This document shows positions 8,375 to 17,447 of a stretch of 64,000 nucleotides of DNA, piece after piece. The DNA lies in NCBI GenBank assembly GCA_029558835.1, contig JAKQDH010000100.1, positions 1 through 64,000 of the forward strand, given 5' to 3'. Source of the DNA: Planctomycetota bacterium (lineage in GTDB: Bacteria; Planctomycetota; Phycisphaerae; UBA1845). Within the stretch, counting starts at the first letter, position 1; each line of letters opens with the position of its first letter. A program made the translations under genes and the position numbers. Below the pieces are notes generated by a model. That model ran no database searches. It saw only the letters and a program-made list of their open reading frames with translations, and was not told where the DNA came from.

Positions 8375-10045
8375 TCACGGCGCCAACTCGTAGTTCAACG
8401 CGCGAATAACCTCCACCGGTGGATCAGGCAGGACGAAATAGTGTCCGCGAATCGTGTATACCGGCATGGCTGGGAAGCCCTGCCGCTCCAGATGGACCGC
8501 CAGCGTCTCCCATTCCGTAATCCTGCCGACCAGCGCTACCCGCTCGCCGGCAAAGAGGGCGGCATCCACCGCCCGCGGCAGGCCGGGCACGCGCTCATCC
8601 AGCTTCTGCCAGCGCGCCACAATCTGCTCTCTACTGACGAACATCAGGGTCCATTGCAGCGTGGAGCCGGTGCTGTAGACGTGCCGGTAGCCACGCGTCA
8701 CCAGACCGTCTGCCAAATCCTTCAATGCCTGCATGTTCGTCACGTCCGGCACCGGGACGGAACCGGCGTAGGAGAGCTTCCGCAACTCCTGGAACGAAAG
8801 GGCGCCGAAAACCACGAACGCCAGCAGGCAGACTCCCGCTGCCCCGCGTCGCAGCGGGCCCGGAAAGGCCTTTGTCTCTCGGATGGAGGCGGGACGGCGC
8901 ATGCAAGATCCGTTACCTTCTACCCTCACCCCGACCCTCTCCCTGGGAGGGAGAGGGGGCATGCAGGTTGCTCTTTGAACGTCTCGACGCAGGCAGCGCC
9001 CGACAACTATGGAAACCGGTACGACGGCCAGGCCCGCCAGCGGCAACAGGTAGCGAAAAGCGTACCAGTTAATCGTGACGGCCAGGTTGGTCGCCAGCAC
9101 CGCCAGGAGCCCCACGGCCACCACCCGCGCCAGGCCGCGCGCCGTGACCCCGCGCGGCCGACGGACGAGCAGGACCAGGGCGAAGACGACTGCTATCGCC
9201 CACAAGGTCGCCGCCGTGATTGTGAAGACGCCGGCCGGCAGGCGTTCATAGTAATAGTAGGCGCCGCTCAGGTTCACCCAGGCACGGTAGGGAATGTAAG
9301 GCAGAGCGTGCAGCCCGGCCGGGGCCGCGAACACCGGCGGGGCCCACGAGGCAAGCTGACGCTGCGCCAGCACGAACAGAACCCCGGCCACTGGAACCAA
9401 GGCGCCCGCGACCAACGCCACCTCACCCGCGCGCCGGCGTCGATAAAGCAGCCAGCACACGAGCGGTGCCACGGCCAGCAGCCACCCCGGATGACAGAAG
9501 TAACAGACGGCCGTGACGGCGCCCAACAGGGCGCAACTGATCGGCAGCGTCCGCCGCTCGTAATAGATGCGTGCGGCAATCAGCCACGCCAGCGAGGTAA
9601 GGGCAAAGCCAGTGACGTAGCCCCCGCGCGCCTTGGTCGACCAGATGGCCCAGGCCGGCGCCAGGGCGACCAGGATGGCCGCGATGCAGGCGGCCCGCGT
9701 CCCCACCCAACGCCGCATCGCCAGGACCATGAGCAGCCAGCCGCCTGTCCAGAGCACCACCGTTGCCGCTTTGAGGGCGGCCACCGATACTCCAAACAGT
9801 TTGAAGAACGCAGCCGCGATCCCCGCCTCGATCAAGGAGAACCCGTACCGTTGCCCCCAGAAGAAGACAGGAATCTCGCCGCGTTCCACCCAGTGCTTCG
9901 CCATCAACCCCACGACGCACTCGTCCCCATCCGGCGCCCCGCTCTCCCCCGCAATCAGCGCCCAACGGGTCAATACAATGAGCCCGACGCCCAGACCGAC
10001 AAAGGCGGGGAAGATCAGGCGGTGGCTGAAACCGGGAGACTTCAC
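8375..10045 (-). CDS. Polytopic membrane glycosyltransferase-like protein (GT39/ArnT type)
   Basis: 556 residues with about ten to twelve hydrophobic segments. An early DGDECVVGLMAKH loop resembles the first periplasmic acidic loop of lipid-linked-sugar dependent mannosyl/arabinosyl transferases (PMT/ArnT). A soluble C-terminal domain of roughly 150 residues follows the last helix. It probably transfers a sugar from a polyprenyl carrier on the outer face of the inner membrane; donor and acceptor are unknown. Residues about 362-375 are encoded by a copy of the CCCTCTCCC palindrome (8922-8962) inserted in frame in the loop after the last helices. ATG 10045 is the first start in frame. The lipoprotein gene upstream is on the same strand, 76 bases away. 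Confidence 0.75.
   Translation of the reverse strand: MKSPGFSHRLIFPAFVGLGVGLIVLTRWALIAGESGAPDGDECVVGLMAKHWVERGEIPVFFWGQRYGFSLIEAGIAAAFFKLFGVSVAALKAATVVLWTGGWLLMVLAMRRWVGTRAACIAAILVALAPAWAIWSTKARGGYVTGFALTSLAWLIAARIYYERRTLPISCALLGAVTAVCYFCHPGWLLAVAPLVCWLLYRRRRAGEVALVAGALVPVAGVLFVLAQRQLASWAPPVFAAPAGLHALPYIPYRAWVNLSGAYYYYERLPAGVFTITAATLWAIAVVFALVLLVRRPRGVTARGLARVVAVGLLAVLATNLAVTINWYAFRYLLPLAGLAVVPVSIVVGRCLRRDVQRATCMPPLPPRERVGVRVEGNGSCMRRPASIRETKAFPGPLRRGAAGVCLLAFVVFGALSFQELRKLSYAGSVPVPDVTNMQALKDLADGLVTRGYRHVYSTGSTLQWTLMFVSREQIVARWQKLDERVPGLPRAVDAALFAGERVALVGRITEWETLAVHLERQGFPAMPVYTIRGHYFVLPDPPVEVIRALNYELAP
8922..8962. repeat. CCCTCTCCC palindrome inside a coding region
   Basis: ACCCTCTCCCTGGGAGGGAG with flanking matches to the other copies (CCTCACCCC on one side, GGGGGCATG on the other). 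It is read through in frame by the membrane glycosyltransferase gene on the minus strand. Confidence 0.75.
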
Positions 10046-10121
10046 GCGGAGGCTCTACAGTATTCGGTGAGCATCGGGTGCACATTGTGCCATTGCCGGG
10101 TGCCGGTACATCCGGCTGGTG

Positions 10122-12479
10122 TCAGGGCGTGCCCTCGTTCGGTGGTTCCAGGGTCAGCGCCAGCCACGCGTAGCCGTCGATCTCGAAGTGCTCGACGCGC
10201 AGGTCGTGCGGACCGGCGGCGAGCTCGACGACCGCCTCGTCCGGCGTCGGGCCGTGCCACGTCCAGTTGCTCAGTGCTTCGTGGCCGTCCACGAACACCC
10301 GGATGCCGTCGTCGGACACCGTGCGGATGCGCCACTTGCCGGCCGGCAGCGTGACGTGCGTGGTGGCCACCGTGGCAAAGTGATCGCCGGGCACGTTCGG
10401 CGTCGGCCGGCCTCCGCGCCACGCGAAATCGAGCGCGGGAACCGCGAGCCGGTCAACGGGCTCCTGCTCGATGATACGCTGCCAGTTGTCGGCACTGCCG
10501 CGCGGGTCCACGTCGGGCGACCACGTGTAGAAGCTCACGTTCCACTGCGTATTCAGGAGCATCCCCCGGGCAGTTGCGCGGCCATCGCCGGTGGCAAAAT
10601 CCACGGCGAACGGTACCGCCCCCGTCGCGGTGGTCTCGACCACGAGCGCGGCCGGCAACGGGCCCGACGTCGGCGATACCATCACGTCACCATGCGCATC
10701 CGTGATCTCGAACTCACCTTCGGGCCCCAGCAGATGGAACTTCGCCGATGGCCCGCCGCTGATCCACGCGGGCGACACGCGCAGTTCGCTGAAGTCATAC
10801 GGTCCCCACTCGGTCATCACGATGTTCTGCCGCCCGGCCAGGCGGGCCCGCGCCCCGACAAGGCGGGTCTCGCCACATACCGGATACTGGTGCGCCTGCC
10901 ACAGCTCCGGCGTCTCCTCTCCTTCGACCTCGGCCCGGACGACGGGCTCGGCCCCGGCGGTCGCGTCGATCTCGCGCGGGACATCATGGAACTTGTTGCC
11001 GGCCAGCACCGTGTTCGCGCACTCCCGCAGGTGCACGGCCAGCTTGTCGCCTCGGAAGATGTTCAGCGCGATGAAGTTGTCCGTCGAGCCCTGATGATTG
11101 GCCAGCGCCCAGGGCAACTTGAGCAGGTTGCCGTCATCGTCCGACCACAGGTGGATGCCGCAGGCGTTGTCGCGGAACGTGTTGGCAAGCACGCGGTTAC
11201 CCCGGCCGTGCTCGATGTTGATACCCCCGCGCTCGAGCCCGTAGCCGGCCTCCCCGTTGCCCTCGAAGATGTTGCCCAGGACCAAAGTGTCCTGCGAATA
11301 CCCTCCCCACAGGCCGCAGATCGCGTTGCCGATCAAACGGTTCTCGATGATGCGGTTGTCGAAGCTGAACGTAAGTTCAAGGCCATGAGCGGCCGCGTGG
11401 GAGAGATCGTTGCGGATGAAGAGATTGCCGTTGTTGCCGCGGCGACGGGCGGCCTCCATCACGGCCGCGGGGACCGTAATCAGATCGTCCACGTTCTCCC
11501 GCCCGGTTTCCGCGCGCAGGCGTTGACGCTCGGCATCCATCCAGGCTTCGCCGAGGGCTTCCCGCCCGGCGAAGGCGAAGATGCCGTCCCCGCCGTGCGT
11601 GACGGAGTTCTCGGCGATGATGTTGTTGCAGCACTGCTCGAACATGAGGATGCCGGCGGAGTCCTGCCCGCGGTTGTAGAGGCCGTGGCTGTAGCCGCGG
11701 ACGCAGAAATCAAAGGCGTTCCGCGTGATGACGTTGTGACTGGAACGCCACATCGCCAGGCCCCACCCGGAAAGAAACGAGCAGTCATTACCGTAGATGC
11801 GGGCGTCACTGACCCGGTCGAGGACGATACCGTTCTGCGTGTGCCGGGCCCGGCAGTTGCGAACGGTCGCGCCGTCGCAGTCGAGCAGGTAGATGCCGGC
11901 GCCGTAGCGCATCCACTCGTGGTCGTCGTTGTGATGGGGGTAGAGCCAGTCGGCTCCGTCTTCCCGCTCGATCGTGCTCCCCAGACGCTGGGCGTAGTTG
12001 TCGGACACGTCGCACCCGGTAATGGTGAGTCCCGTGGCTCCCTCGGCGTAGATGCCGACCTGGTAGCCGCGTACGTTTGCGTTGCGCAGCGTGACGTTCC
12101 GCCCGCGAACCACGATGCCCTTGCCGGCGTACCGATCAGGGCTGCGTCCATCGGGCGCACCGTTGAGCGTGGCACCCTGGAAGTCCACGGTGATGTCATC
12201 CGCGCCGAGGATGACCGCCCCGGCGTCGTTGCCATCGGGCAGGTCGTACACGCGTGGCTTCACCCGGGTGGTGGTCGCGATGTGGAGCGGGCCGTCGGCA
12301 GGTGGGGCTAGTTCCACCGCGGCGCCCCGCAGTCGGCGCAGGCCGGGGGTGCACGCCGTTGCCAGCAGCAGCAGACCGAGCACGCCCGCGCTCACGGTCA
12401 CGGCGGTGATCCGCAAGCCGCGACGGCGTCGGCGGCCTGGGAAGTTCGTGGGTCGGGTGCCACACGCGTTCTGGTGCAT
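10122..12479 (-). CDS. Secreted beta-helix lipoprotein with PA14-like C-terminus
   Basis: 785 residues. An arginine-rich start, a hydrophobic stretch and lipobox LATAC (Cys43) predict a lipid-anchored exported protein. Residues ~75-480 are a right-handed parallel beta-helix of the NosD/pectate-lyase-like kind, shown by recurring N-x-I-x-x-N and GI-x-L patterns. Residues ~645-785 resemble a PA14 domain (WRIRTVSDDGIRVFVDG), which often binds carbohydrate. No lyase catalytic residues can be assigned. It may bind or cut a polysaccharide at the cell surface; that is inference from fold and from the nearby glycosyltransferase and polysaccharide locus. GGAG lies ten bases before ATG 12479. Confidence 0.75.
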   Translation of the reverse strand: MHQNACGTRPTNFPGRRRRRGLRITAVTVSAGVLGLLLLATACTPGLRRLRGAAVELAPPADGPLHIATTTRVKPRVYDLPDGNDAGAVILGADDITVDFQGATLNGAPDGRSPDRYAGKGIVVRGRNVTLRNANVRGYQVGIYAEGATGLTITGCDVSDNYAQRLGSTIEREDGADWLYPHHNDDHEWMRYGAGIYLLDCDGATVRNCRARHTQNGIVLDRVSDARIYGNDCSFLSGWGLAMWRSSHNVITRNAFDFCVRGYSHGLYNRGQDSAGILMFEQCCNNIIAENSVTHGGDGIFAFAGREALGEAWMDAERQRLRAETGRENVDDLITVPAAVMEAARRRGNNGNLFIRNDLSHAAAHGLELTFSFDNRIIENRLIGNAICGLWGGYSQDTLVLGNIFEGNGEAGYGLERGGINIEHGRGNRVLANTFRDNACGIHLWSDDDGNLLKLPWALANHQGSTDNFIALNIFRGDKLAVHLRECANTVLAGNKFHDVPREIDATAGAEPVVRAEVEGEETPELWQAHQYPVCGETRLVGARARLAGRQNIVMTEWGPYDFSELRVSPAWISGGPSAKFHLLGPEGEFEITDAHGDVMVSPTSGPLPAALVVETTATGAVPFAVDFATGDGRATARGMLLNTQWNVSFYTWSPDVDPRGSADNWQRIIEQEPVDRLAVPALDFAWRGGRPTPNVPGDHFATVATTHVTLPAGKWRIRTVSDDGIRVFVDGHEALSNWTWHGPTPDEAVVELAAGPHDLRVEHFEIDGYAWLALTLEPPNEGTP

Positions 12480-12752
12480 CGCAGGTTCTCCGGAGCCAAC
12501 CGGGATGCCGACCCGCCCCGGTGCGTCGGTTCAGGGTTTCCGCAGGCGGCGGATGGAGAGGGGGCACCCCTCTTGAATAACGCGCAAACGTGTTCGCTGA
12601 GATTCTAACTCGGGGCGCGCTCCCTGCCCACGCGGGTAGGACATACGCCGGGCGCGCACGGCCACGCTCCAGGCGAGGCTGGCTGCGGCTACCGCGCTAG
12701 AGTGCACAGCTAGTGCAAATGCACACACGGAAGGGGGTCTGGGGACGGGAGA

Positions 12753-12824
12753 AGCCGACGGAGGGATTCGAACCCTCAACCTCAGCTTTACGAAAGCCGT
12801 GCTCTACCGTTGAGCTACGTCGGC
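12753..12824 (-). tRNA. tRNA-Thr (anticodon CGT)
   Basis: A complete cloverleaf on the minus strand: acceptor stem GCCGACG/CGTCGGC (12754-12760 and 12818-12824), D-stem GCTC/GAGC, anticodon stem CGGCT/AGCTG with loop TTCGTAA, so anticodon CGT reading ACG, and T-arm GAGGG TTCGAAT CCCTC. No CCA is encoded. Confidence 0.96.
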
Positions 12825-13094
12825 GGTGGTCCCTGCGGCATCGGCAGGGATTCACCTACGGATGAGTCTTGTACGCGAGAACGTGGTCCAAAGTCAACGG
12901 GCTGACGCGCCAAGACGAGCCACGGCGTGGCGACGCGGCGGGGGGAGGGGAACCGGATGCTGCATTTGCGCCAACATGTTGCGGGGTGTTCGCGGAACCG
13001 ATAACTAGATGCGACGCCGCAGGTGCGGCACCCGTACGACGGGCGGGCTTCCTTGGGGGGCGGCTCCCAGGGCGACGCCCCGTAGAACCGGTGT

Positions 13095-14519
13095 GTGCCC
13101 AGGCTGTTCGGGGTACTGCTGATGCTGGGGTGGTTCCTGGTTGGGGTAGCGATTCTGGCGCTGACGGTCTGCATCGTGAGCCCGAAGCTCGGGGCGATGC
13201 TTGCCTTGCCGATTCTGTTCGTCTACCCGCACATGTACATGGTGCGACTGGGGCTGCTGCCGTGGAACATCGGGATCGACGACCTGTTTATCTGCGTGCT
13301 GTTTCTGGTGGTGGCGGTCCGCTCCAATTTCCTGGGCCAGACGCCGTTGCGTATGAGCTTCAGCCTTATCGGAGTGCTGACCCTGGCGGCGCTCCTGGTC
13401 GTGGCGAATCTCAGCGGCTGGTCACGCGTACCCAGCGAGATGCCGATCGTGATCCTCAAGCCGATCCTGAAGGGATTCGTCTTCGTGCTGTTCGTGTACT
13501 GCATGGTGCACACGATCAACACCGAGCGAGACCTGCGTCAGATGTCGCTGGTTTACGTCCTGACGATGACCGCGGCGGCGTTCACGGTGATCCTGTACCG
13601 TTTTTTCCCCGCCCAATTGGTGCTGTTCGCCTCGTCGGAAGATGTGGAACGTGCGCAGCAGTGGTGGGGCATCGCGCCGCGCTCGGTAGGCTCGCTGGAG
13701 AGTGCCAACACCGGGTGTGCGTTGTTGGCCATGGCGGTGTTGTTCTGCCTCGTGTGCACACGCCTTCCTGCCAGGATCTGGGTGAAGTCCGTGCTGCTGG
13801 GGTGCATCCCCGTGCTGCTGGCGGCGATGGTGCTAACCCAATCGCGGTCGGGAGGACTCGCCCTGGCAGCGACCCTGGCGTTGATGTGCGTGGCAAGCCG
13901 GTCGCGGTTGTGGTCGGGAGCCCTGGTCTTCGGCATCATCTGCGCAATGGTGCTGCGTTCGGACCTGTTCTGGGAGTACCGGGAGCGCGTTCTCGACGTG
14001 TACAACCCGGCCGTGGGGGGGCAGTGGGGCGGGAATGCCGCGGCCCGGTTCGAAGTGTGGGAGGCCTACATTCTGGGTCTCGATGCCCAGACGTTGTTAC
14101 TGGGACAGGGGCGCGTCGTGGGCATGATTCGCTACGGTCTGCACACGCACAGCACCTACGTTTCCGTGATTGCGCTGATGGGGCTGGGCGGCGTGATCTG
14201 GGCGTTGGCGTTCTTCACCACGTTTGGGCGTCGGGCGTGGGCGACGGTCCGGATGGGGGTGCAGCCGTATTCCACGTATGCATCGGCGGTGGCTTGGAGC
14301 ATGGTGGCGTGGGCGGTGGCTGGTTTGACGCTGGACATGCTGCTGACCTTCCTGCCGCAGTACACCATGCTCTTCTACGCCGTTGTGGTGGAGCGCAGTC
14401 ATGACCTGAGCAGGCAGGCGCGGGCAGTGCCGGCGCTGAGCCTGGCGTCCGCCGGTTGGGCCAGTCGGCTTTACGCGGTCGGTGGGGCTCCGGGGCGGCG
14501 GCCCGGTTTGGTGTCGTAG
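13095..14519 (+). CDS. O-antigen polymerase/ligase-like membrane protein (Wzy/WaaL family)
   Basis: 474 residues with about eleven to twelve membrane segments and a large loop near residues 290-350, the usual layout of O-antigen ligase and polysaccharide polymerase (PF04932-type) proteins. The segment LTQSRSGGLAL near residue 255 matches the conserved S-R-(S/T)-G motif of the family. It would join repeat units, or attach chains to a carrier, on the periplasmic side. It is the first gene of the 25-kb plus-strand block, and a flippase follows three genes later. Start GTG 13095 is the earliest fit; an internal ATG near 13120 is possible. Whether it acts as polymerase or ligase cannot be told from sequence. 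Confidence 0.82.
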   Translation: MPRLFGVLLMLGWFLVGVAILALTVCIVSPKLGAMLALPILFVYPHMYMVRLGLLPWNIGIDDLFICVLFLVVAVRSNFLGQTPLRMSFSLIGVLTLAALLVVANLSGWSRVPSEMPIVILKPILKGFVFVLFVYCMVHTINTERDLRQMSLVYVLTMTAAAFTVILYRFFPAQLVLFASSEDVERAQQWWGIAPRSVGSLESANTGCALLAMAVLFCLVCTRLPARIWVKSVLLGCIPVLLAAMVLTQSRSGGLALAATLALMCVASRSRLWSGALVFGIICAMVLRSDLFWEYRERVLDVYNPAVGGQWGGNAAARFEVWEAYILGLDAQTLLLGQGRVVGMIRYGLHTHSTYVSVIALMGLGGVIWALAFFTTFGRRAWATVRMGVQPYSTYASAVAWSMVAWAVAGLTLDMLLTFLPQYTMLFYAVVVERSHDLSRQARAVPALSLASAGWASRLYAVGGAPGRRPGLVS

Positions 14520-14574
14520 GGAAGCAGGGGCAGAGTCCGCGGCGCCGCGGCGGGCGGAGGCGGGGAGGTTGTTG

Positions 14575-15654
14575 TTGGGTATTCGCCTGGCGATCTTCGA
14601 CAGTCTGGGGGAGTCCATCGAGCGCTGGGAGCCGCGGTGGGTGGAGTACTGCCACGCGCATGGCATTGAATGTGAGCTGGTGGACTGCTACCGCTCGGAC
14701 GTGATATCTCGGTTGCGGGGCTTTGACGGGCTGCTGTGGCACATCTACTACGGCCGACCGATCCATCGCGTGGTGGCGCAGCACGTGCTGCGGGCCGCGG
14801 AGTACCTGGGACTGGCGGTCTTCCCGAACGAACGGACGGTCTGGTACTACGACGACAAGGTGGCGGAGAAGTACGCGCTGGAGGCCGTGCAGGCTCCCCT
14901 GGTGCCCACGTACGTCTTCTACCACAAAGAGGAGGCGCTGGCATGGCTGAAGGAGGCCACCTATCCTCTGGTGTGGAAGCTGCGCGGGGGAGCGGGCTCG
15001 TGCAACGTGCGGCTGGTGCGCAGCTATCGGAATGCGCGGCGGCTGTGCGACCGTGCGTTCGGGCGCGGGTTTCCGGGTGCTGCCGGCTACCTGGCAGACG
15101 CCCGCACGAAGTTCCGCAAGGCGCGCAACCTGGTGGGGCTTTGGGGCAAGCTGTGCCGGATGCCGCAGCGGCTGCGAGAGCACCGGGCTGAGGGCAGGTT
15201 GGCGTGGCGGGAGAAGGGCTGCATTCTGTTTCAGGAGTTCATGCCCGGCAACACGTTCGACACGCGGATTGCCGTGGTTGGGGAGCGTGCCTGGGGCTTC
15301 ACACGCAACGTCCGCCCCAATGACTTCCGCGCCTCGGGGAGCGGGGCGATTGTGTACGATCCACAGCGGGTCGGTCTTGACTGCGTGGGCCTCGGGTTTG
15401 AGTTGGCGCGGGCTTTGGGCGCCCAGAGTCTGGCGGTGGATTTTGTGCGCACGCCGGAGGGGGAGCCGAAGATTGTCGAGATGAGCTACGGCTACCTGGC
15501 CAAGGCAGTGTACGACACGCCGGGGTACTGGGACCGGGACCTGCGGTGGCACGAGGGACACTACTGGCCGCAGGACGCCATACTCCAGGATCTCGTCGCG
15601 GAGGTGGCGCGCAATCAGCAGGGGGAGAGAGGCCAAGTCCCTTCCGCCGAGTAG
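14575..15654 (+). CDS. ATP-grasp domain protein
   Basis: 359 residues. The middle and C-terminal parts show an ATP-grasp pattern: a nucleotide-loop region VWKLRGGAGSCNVRLV, the hinge QEFMPGNTFDTRI, and a C-terminal acidic metal site VDFVRTPEGEPKIVEMS. Such enzymes use ATP to couple a carboxylate to an amine or thiol, and relatives occur in polysaccharide loci where the product is unknown. TTG 14575 is chosen because GGGGAGG (14562-14568) lies six bases upstream. It sits 55 bases after the polymerase gene and before a DUF362 gene. I infer that it adds an amino acid or similar group to a sugar or carrier. Confidence 0.75.
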   Translation: MGIRLAIFDSLGESIERWEPRWVEYCHAHGIECELVDCYRSDVISRLRGFDGLLWHIYYGRPIHRVVAQHVLRAAEYLGLAVFPNERTVWYYDDKVAEKYALEAVQAPLVPTYVFYHKEEALAWLKEATYPLVWKLRGGAGSCNVRLVRSYRNARRLCDRAFGRGFPGAAGYLADARTKFRKARNLVGLWGKLCRMPQRLREHRAEGRLAWREKGCILFQEFMPGNTFDTRIAVVGERAWGFTRNVRPNDFRASGSGAIVYDPQRVGLDCVGLGFELARALGAQSLAVDFVRTPEGEPKIVEMSYGYLAKAVYDTPGYWDRDLRWHEGHYWPQDAILQDLVAEVARNQQGERGQVPSAE

Positions 15655-15933
15655 AGCGTGCCACTTCTGGGGCGAGCGCTTCTGCTGTTTGCTCGAGCGC
15701 TTTTCGGGAATCCGTCCTCGGCCGTGAGAGCTGATGGACCCTGCGCGGCGGGTTCTGAAAGTCGGGCCGGACGCCGGTGCTGTGTGCCGTTGCCACCCGA
15801 GGGCTTGGTTTCCGTCTTCCTGGGGGTGGCAGATGGGGCACGGGAGGTCGGCTGGGCATGCTGCCGCGCATCGGTGCCTTGACAGTCCCGCTCTGCGGTG
15901 AGAGTATCCGTGGTCGTTTTCCTTCGGTAACTG

Positions 15934-17442
15934 ATGATCTCTCCTGCGGGTGAGCGAATTACGGTGTTGGGACCGGGGAATGTCTTCTGCGCTACCTCGC
16001 CGTGGGTGGATTACCGCCACGCGGAGAGAGCGGATCTCCCGGAGCTGGGCGGTGAACAGAACGCGTCGTGCGCGTTGCTCACGCTCCGGCGGCTGCTCAT
16101 CCAGGCGGGGCTGGATGCAGCCCGGGTGGGGACGGCCGACTGGAACCCGCTCGGCGAGTTGATCGGGTCAGGGCGGCGCGTGGTCGTGAAGCCCAACTGG
16201 GTGCTGCACGAGAACCTCTCGGGCGCGACGATGGACTGCCTGGTGACGCACACGAGCGTGCTGGAAGGCATCCTGCGGTACGTCGGCAAGGCCGATCCGG
16301 CAAGCGTGGTCGTGGGCGACGCGCCGGTCCAGCGGTGTGACTTCGCGGCTTTGTGCGCGGACCGCGAGATCGGCGCCTTGCGGCGGATCGTGGACCGGCA
16401 GGGGCGGGAGCCGTGCCTCACGGACTTCCGCCGGACGATCCTGCCGGACGGGAAGCTCGGGGGGCGGAAGCGGGAGGACCAGCGCCCCTTGCTGGAGTTC
16501 GTCCTCTTTGATCTGGGCGGCGACAGTGCGCTGGAGCCCATCACGACTGCCGACACCGAGTTCCGCGTCACGCGGTATGACCCAGACCTGCTCCGGCAGC
16601 GCCACGCCCCCGGCCGACATCAGTACTTAATAGCCCGCGAGGTCATCGCGGCGGACGTGGTCATCAACGTTCCCAAGCTCAAGACCCACCAGAAGGCCGG
16701 CATCACCGGCGCGCTGAAGAACCTGGTCGGCATCAACGGCAACAAGGAGTTTCTGCCGCACCACCGCAAGGGCGGTTCCCTGCGGGGAGGCGATTGTTAC
16801 CTCGGCCGGTCGCGGATGAAGGAGTGCATCGAGGGCCTGCTGGACGCGGCCAATCGGACCCGGCGCCCGGTGGTGGGTCGAGCCTACGCCGCGGGGGTCC
16901 GCGGAGCGTGTCTGCTCGCCCGGCTGCTGGGCGGCGACCCGAACTACTCGGGCTCCTGGTATGGCAACGATACCGTGTGGCGGATGTGCTTGGATCTTCA
17001 GCGTATCCTGCACTATGGCCGGCTCGACGGGACGCTGGCGGACAACGTGCAGCGGGCGGTCATCTCCATCACGGACGCCATCATGGCGGGTGAGGGGGAG
17101 GGCCCGCTTTCCGCAACGCCGGTGCCTCTGGGGATGATGACGTTGGGGAGCAACCCGGCGACGACGGAGTGGGTCCATGCGCTGCTGATGGGCCTGCAGC
17201 CGCGGGTGATCCCCGTGATCCGGGAGGCGTTTGCCGCGCATCGTTATCCGCTGGTGCAGCTCGCGCCCGCCGACATTTGCGTTTTCGTCGACGGTGAGGC
17301 GGTGGCCCAAGACGAAGTGGGTGCCCGCTTCGGTCGTGCCTTTCGGCCGCCCCGGGGTTGGGTGGGCCACTGTGAACTCCAGGGGGACGGGGCCGGCCGG
17401 CGCCGGGAGGGGAAGGGTACGGCGGGACTGGGCGGAACGTAA
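15934..17442 (+). CDS. DUF362 domain protein
   Basis: 502 residues. DUF362 features are clear: VVVKPNWV (about 87-94), NVPKLKTHQKAGITGALKNLVG (central), and ITDAIMAGEGEGPLS with GSNPATTEW toward the end. No ferredoxin-type cysteine cluster, which some DUF362 proteins carry, is visible. The biochemical role of the family is not established; members recur in surface-polysaccharide loci. It follows the ATP-grasp gene after 279 bases and ends five bases before the flippase gene, so it is probably co-transcribed with the latter. ATG 15934 has no strong ribosome site. Confidence 0.8.
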   Translation: MISPAGERITVLGPGNVFCATSPWVDYRHAERADLPELGGEQNASCALLTLRRLLIQAGLDAARVGTADWNPLGELIGSGRRVVVKPNWVLHENLSGATMDCLVTHTSVLEGILRYVGKADPASVVVGDAPVQRCDFAALCADREIGALRRIVDRQGREPCLTDFRRTILPDGKLGGRKREDQRPLLEFVLFDLGGDSALEPITTADTEFRVTRYDPDLLRQRHAPGRHQYLIAREVIAADVVINVPKLKTHQKAGITGALKNLVGINGNKEFLPHHRKGGSLRGGDCYLGRSRMKECIEGLLDAANRTRRPVVGRAYAAGVRGACLLARLLGGDPNYSGSWYGNDTVWRMCLDLQRILHYGRLDGTLADNVQRAVISITDAIMAGEGEGPLSATPVPLGMMTLGSNPATTEWVHALLMGLQPRVIPVIREAFAAHRYPLVQLAPADICVFVDGEAVAQDEVGARFGRAFRPPRGWVGHCELQGDGAGRRREGKGTAGLGGT

Positions 17443-17447
17443 CTCGC

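Noticed and set aside
10117-10126. GGTGTCAGGG near the end of the beta-helix gene as another REP copy
   Set aside because: Only nine bases match, without A-run or T-run flanks; expected by chance.
8195-10354. Very long open frame on the plus strand opposite the membrane glycosyltransferase (also at 10119-12311 plus, 19996-22089 minus and 35866-38103 minus)
   Set aside because: High GC content keeps opposite frames open. The products are Arg/Pro/His-rich with no domain, while the other strand encodes clear families.
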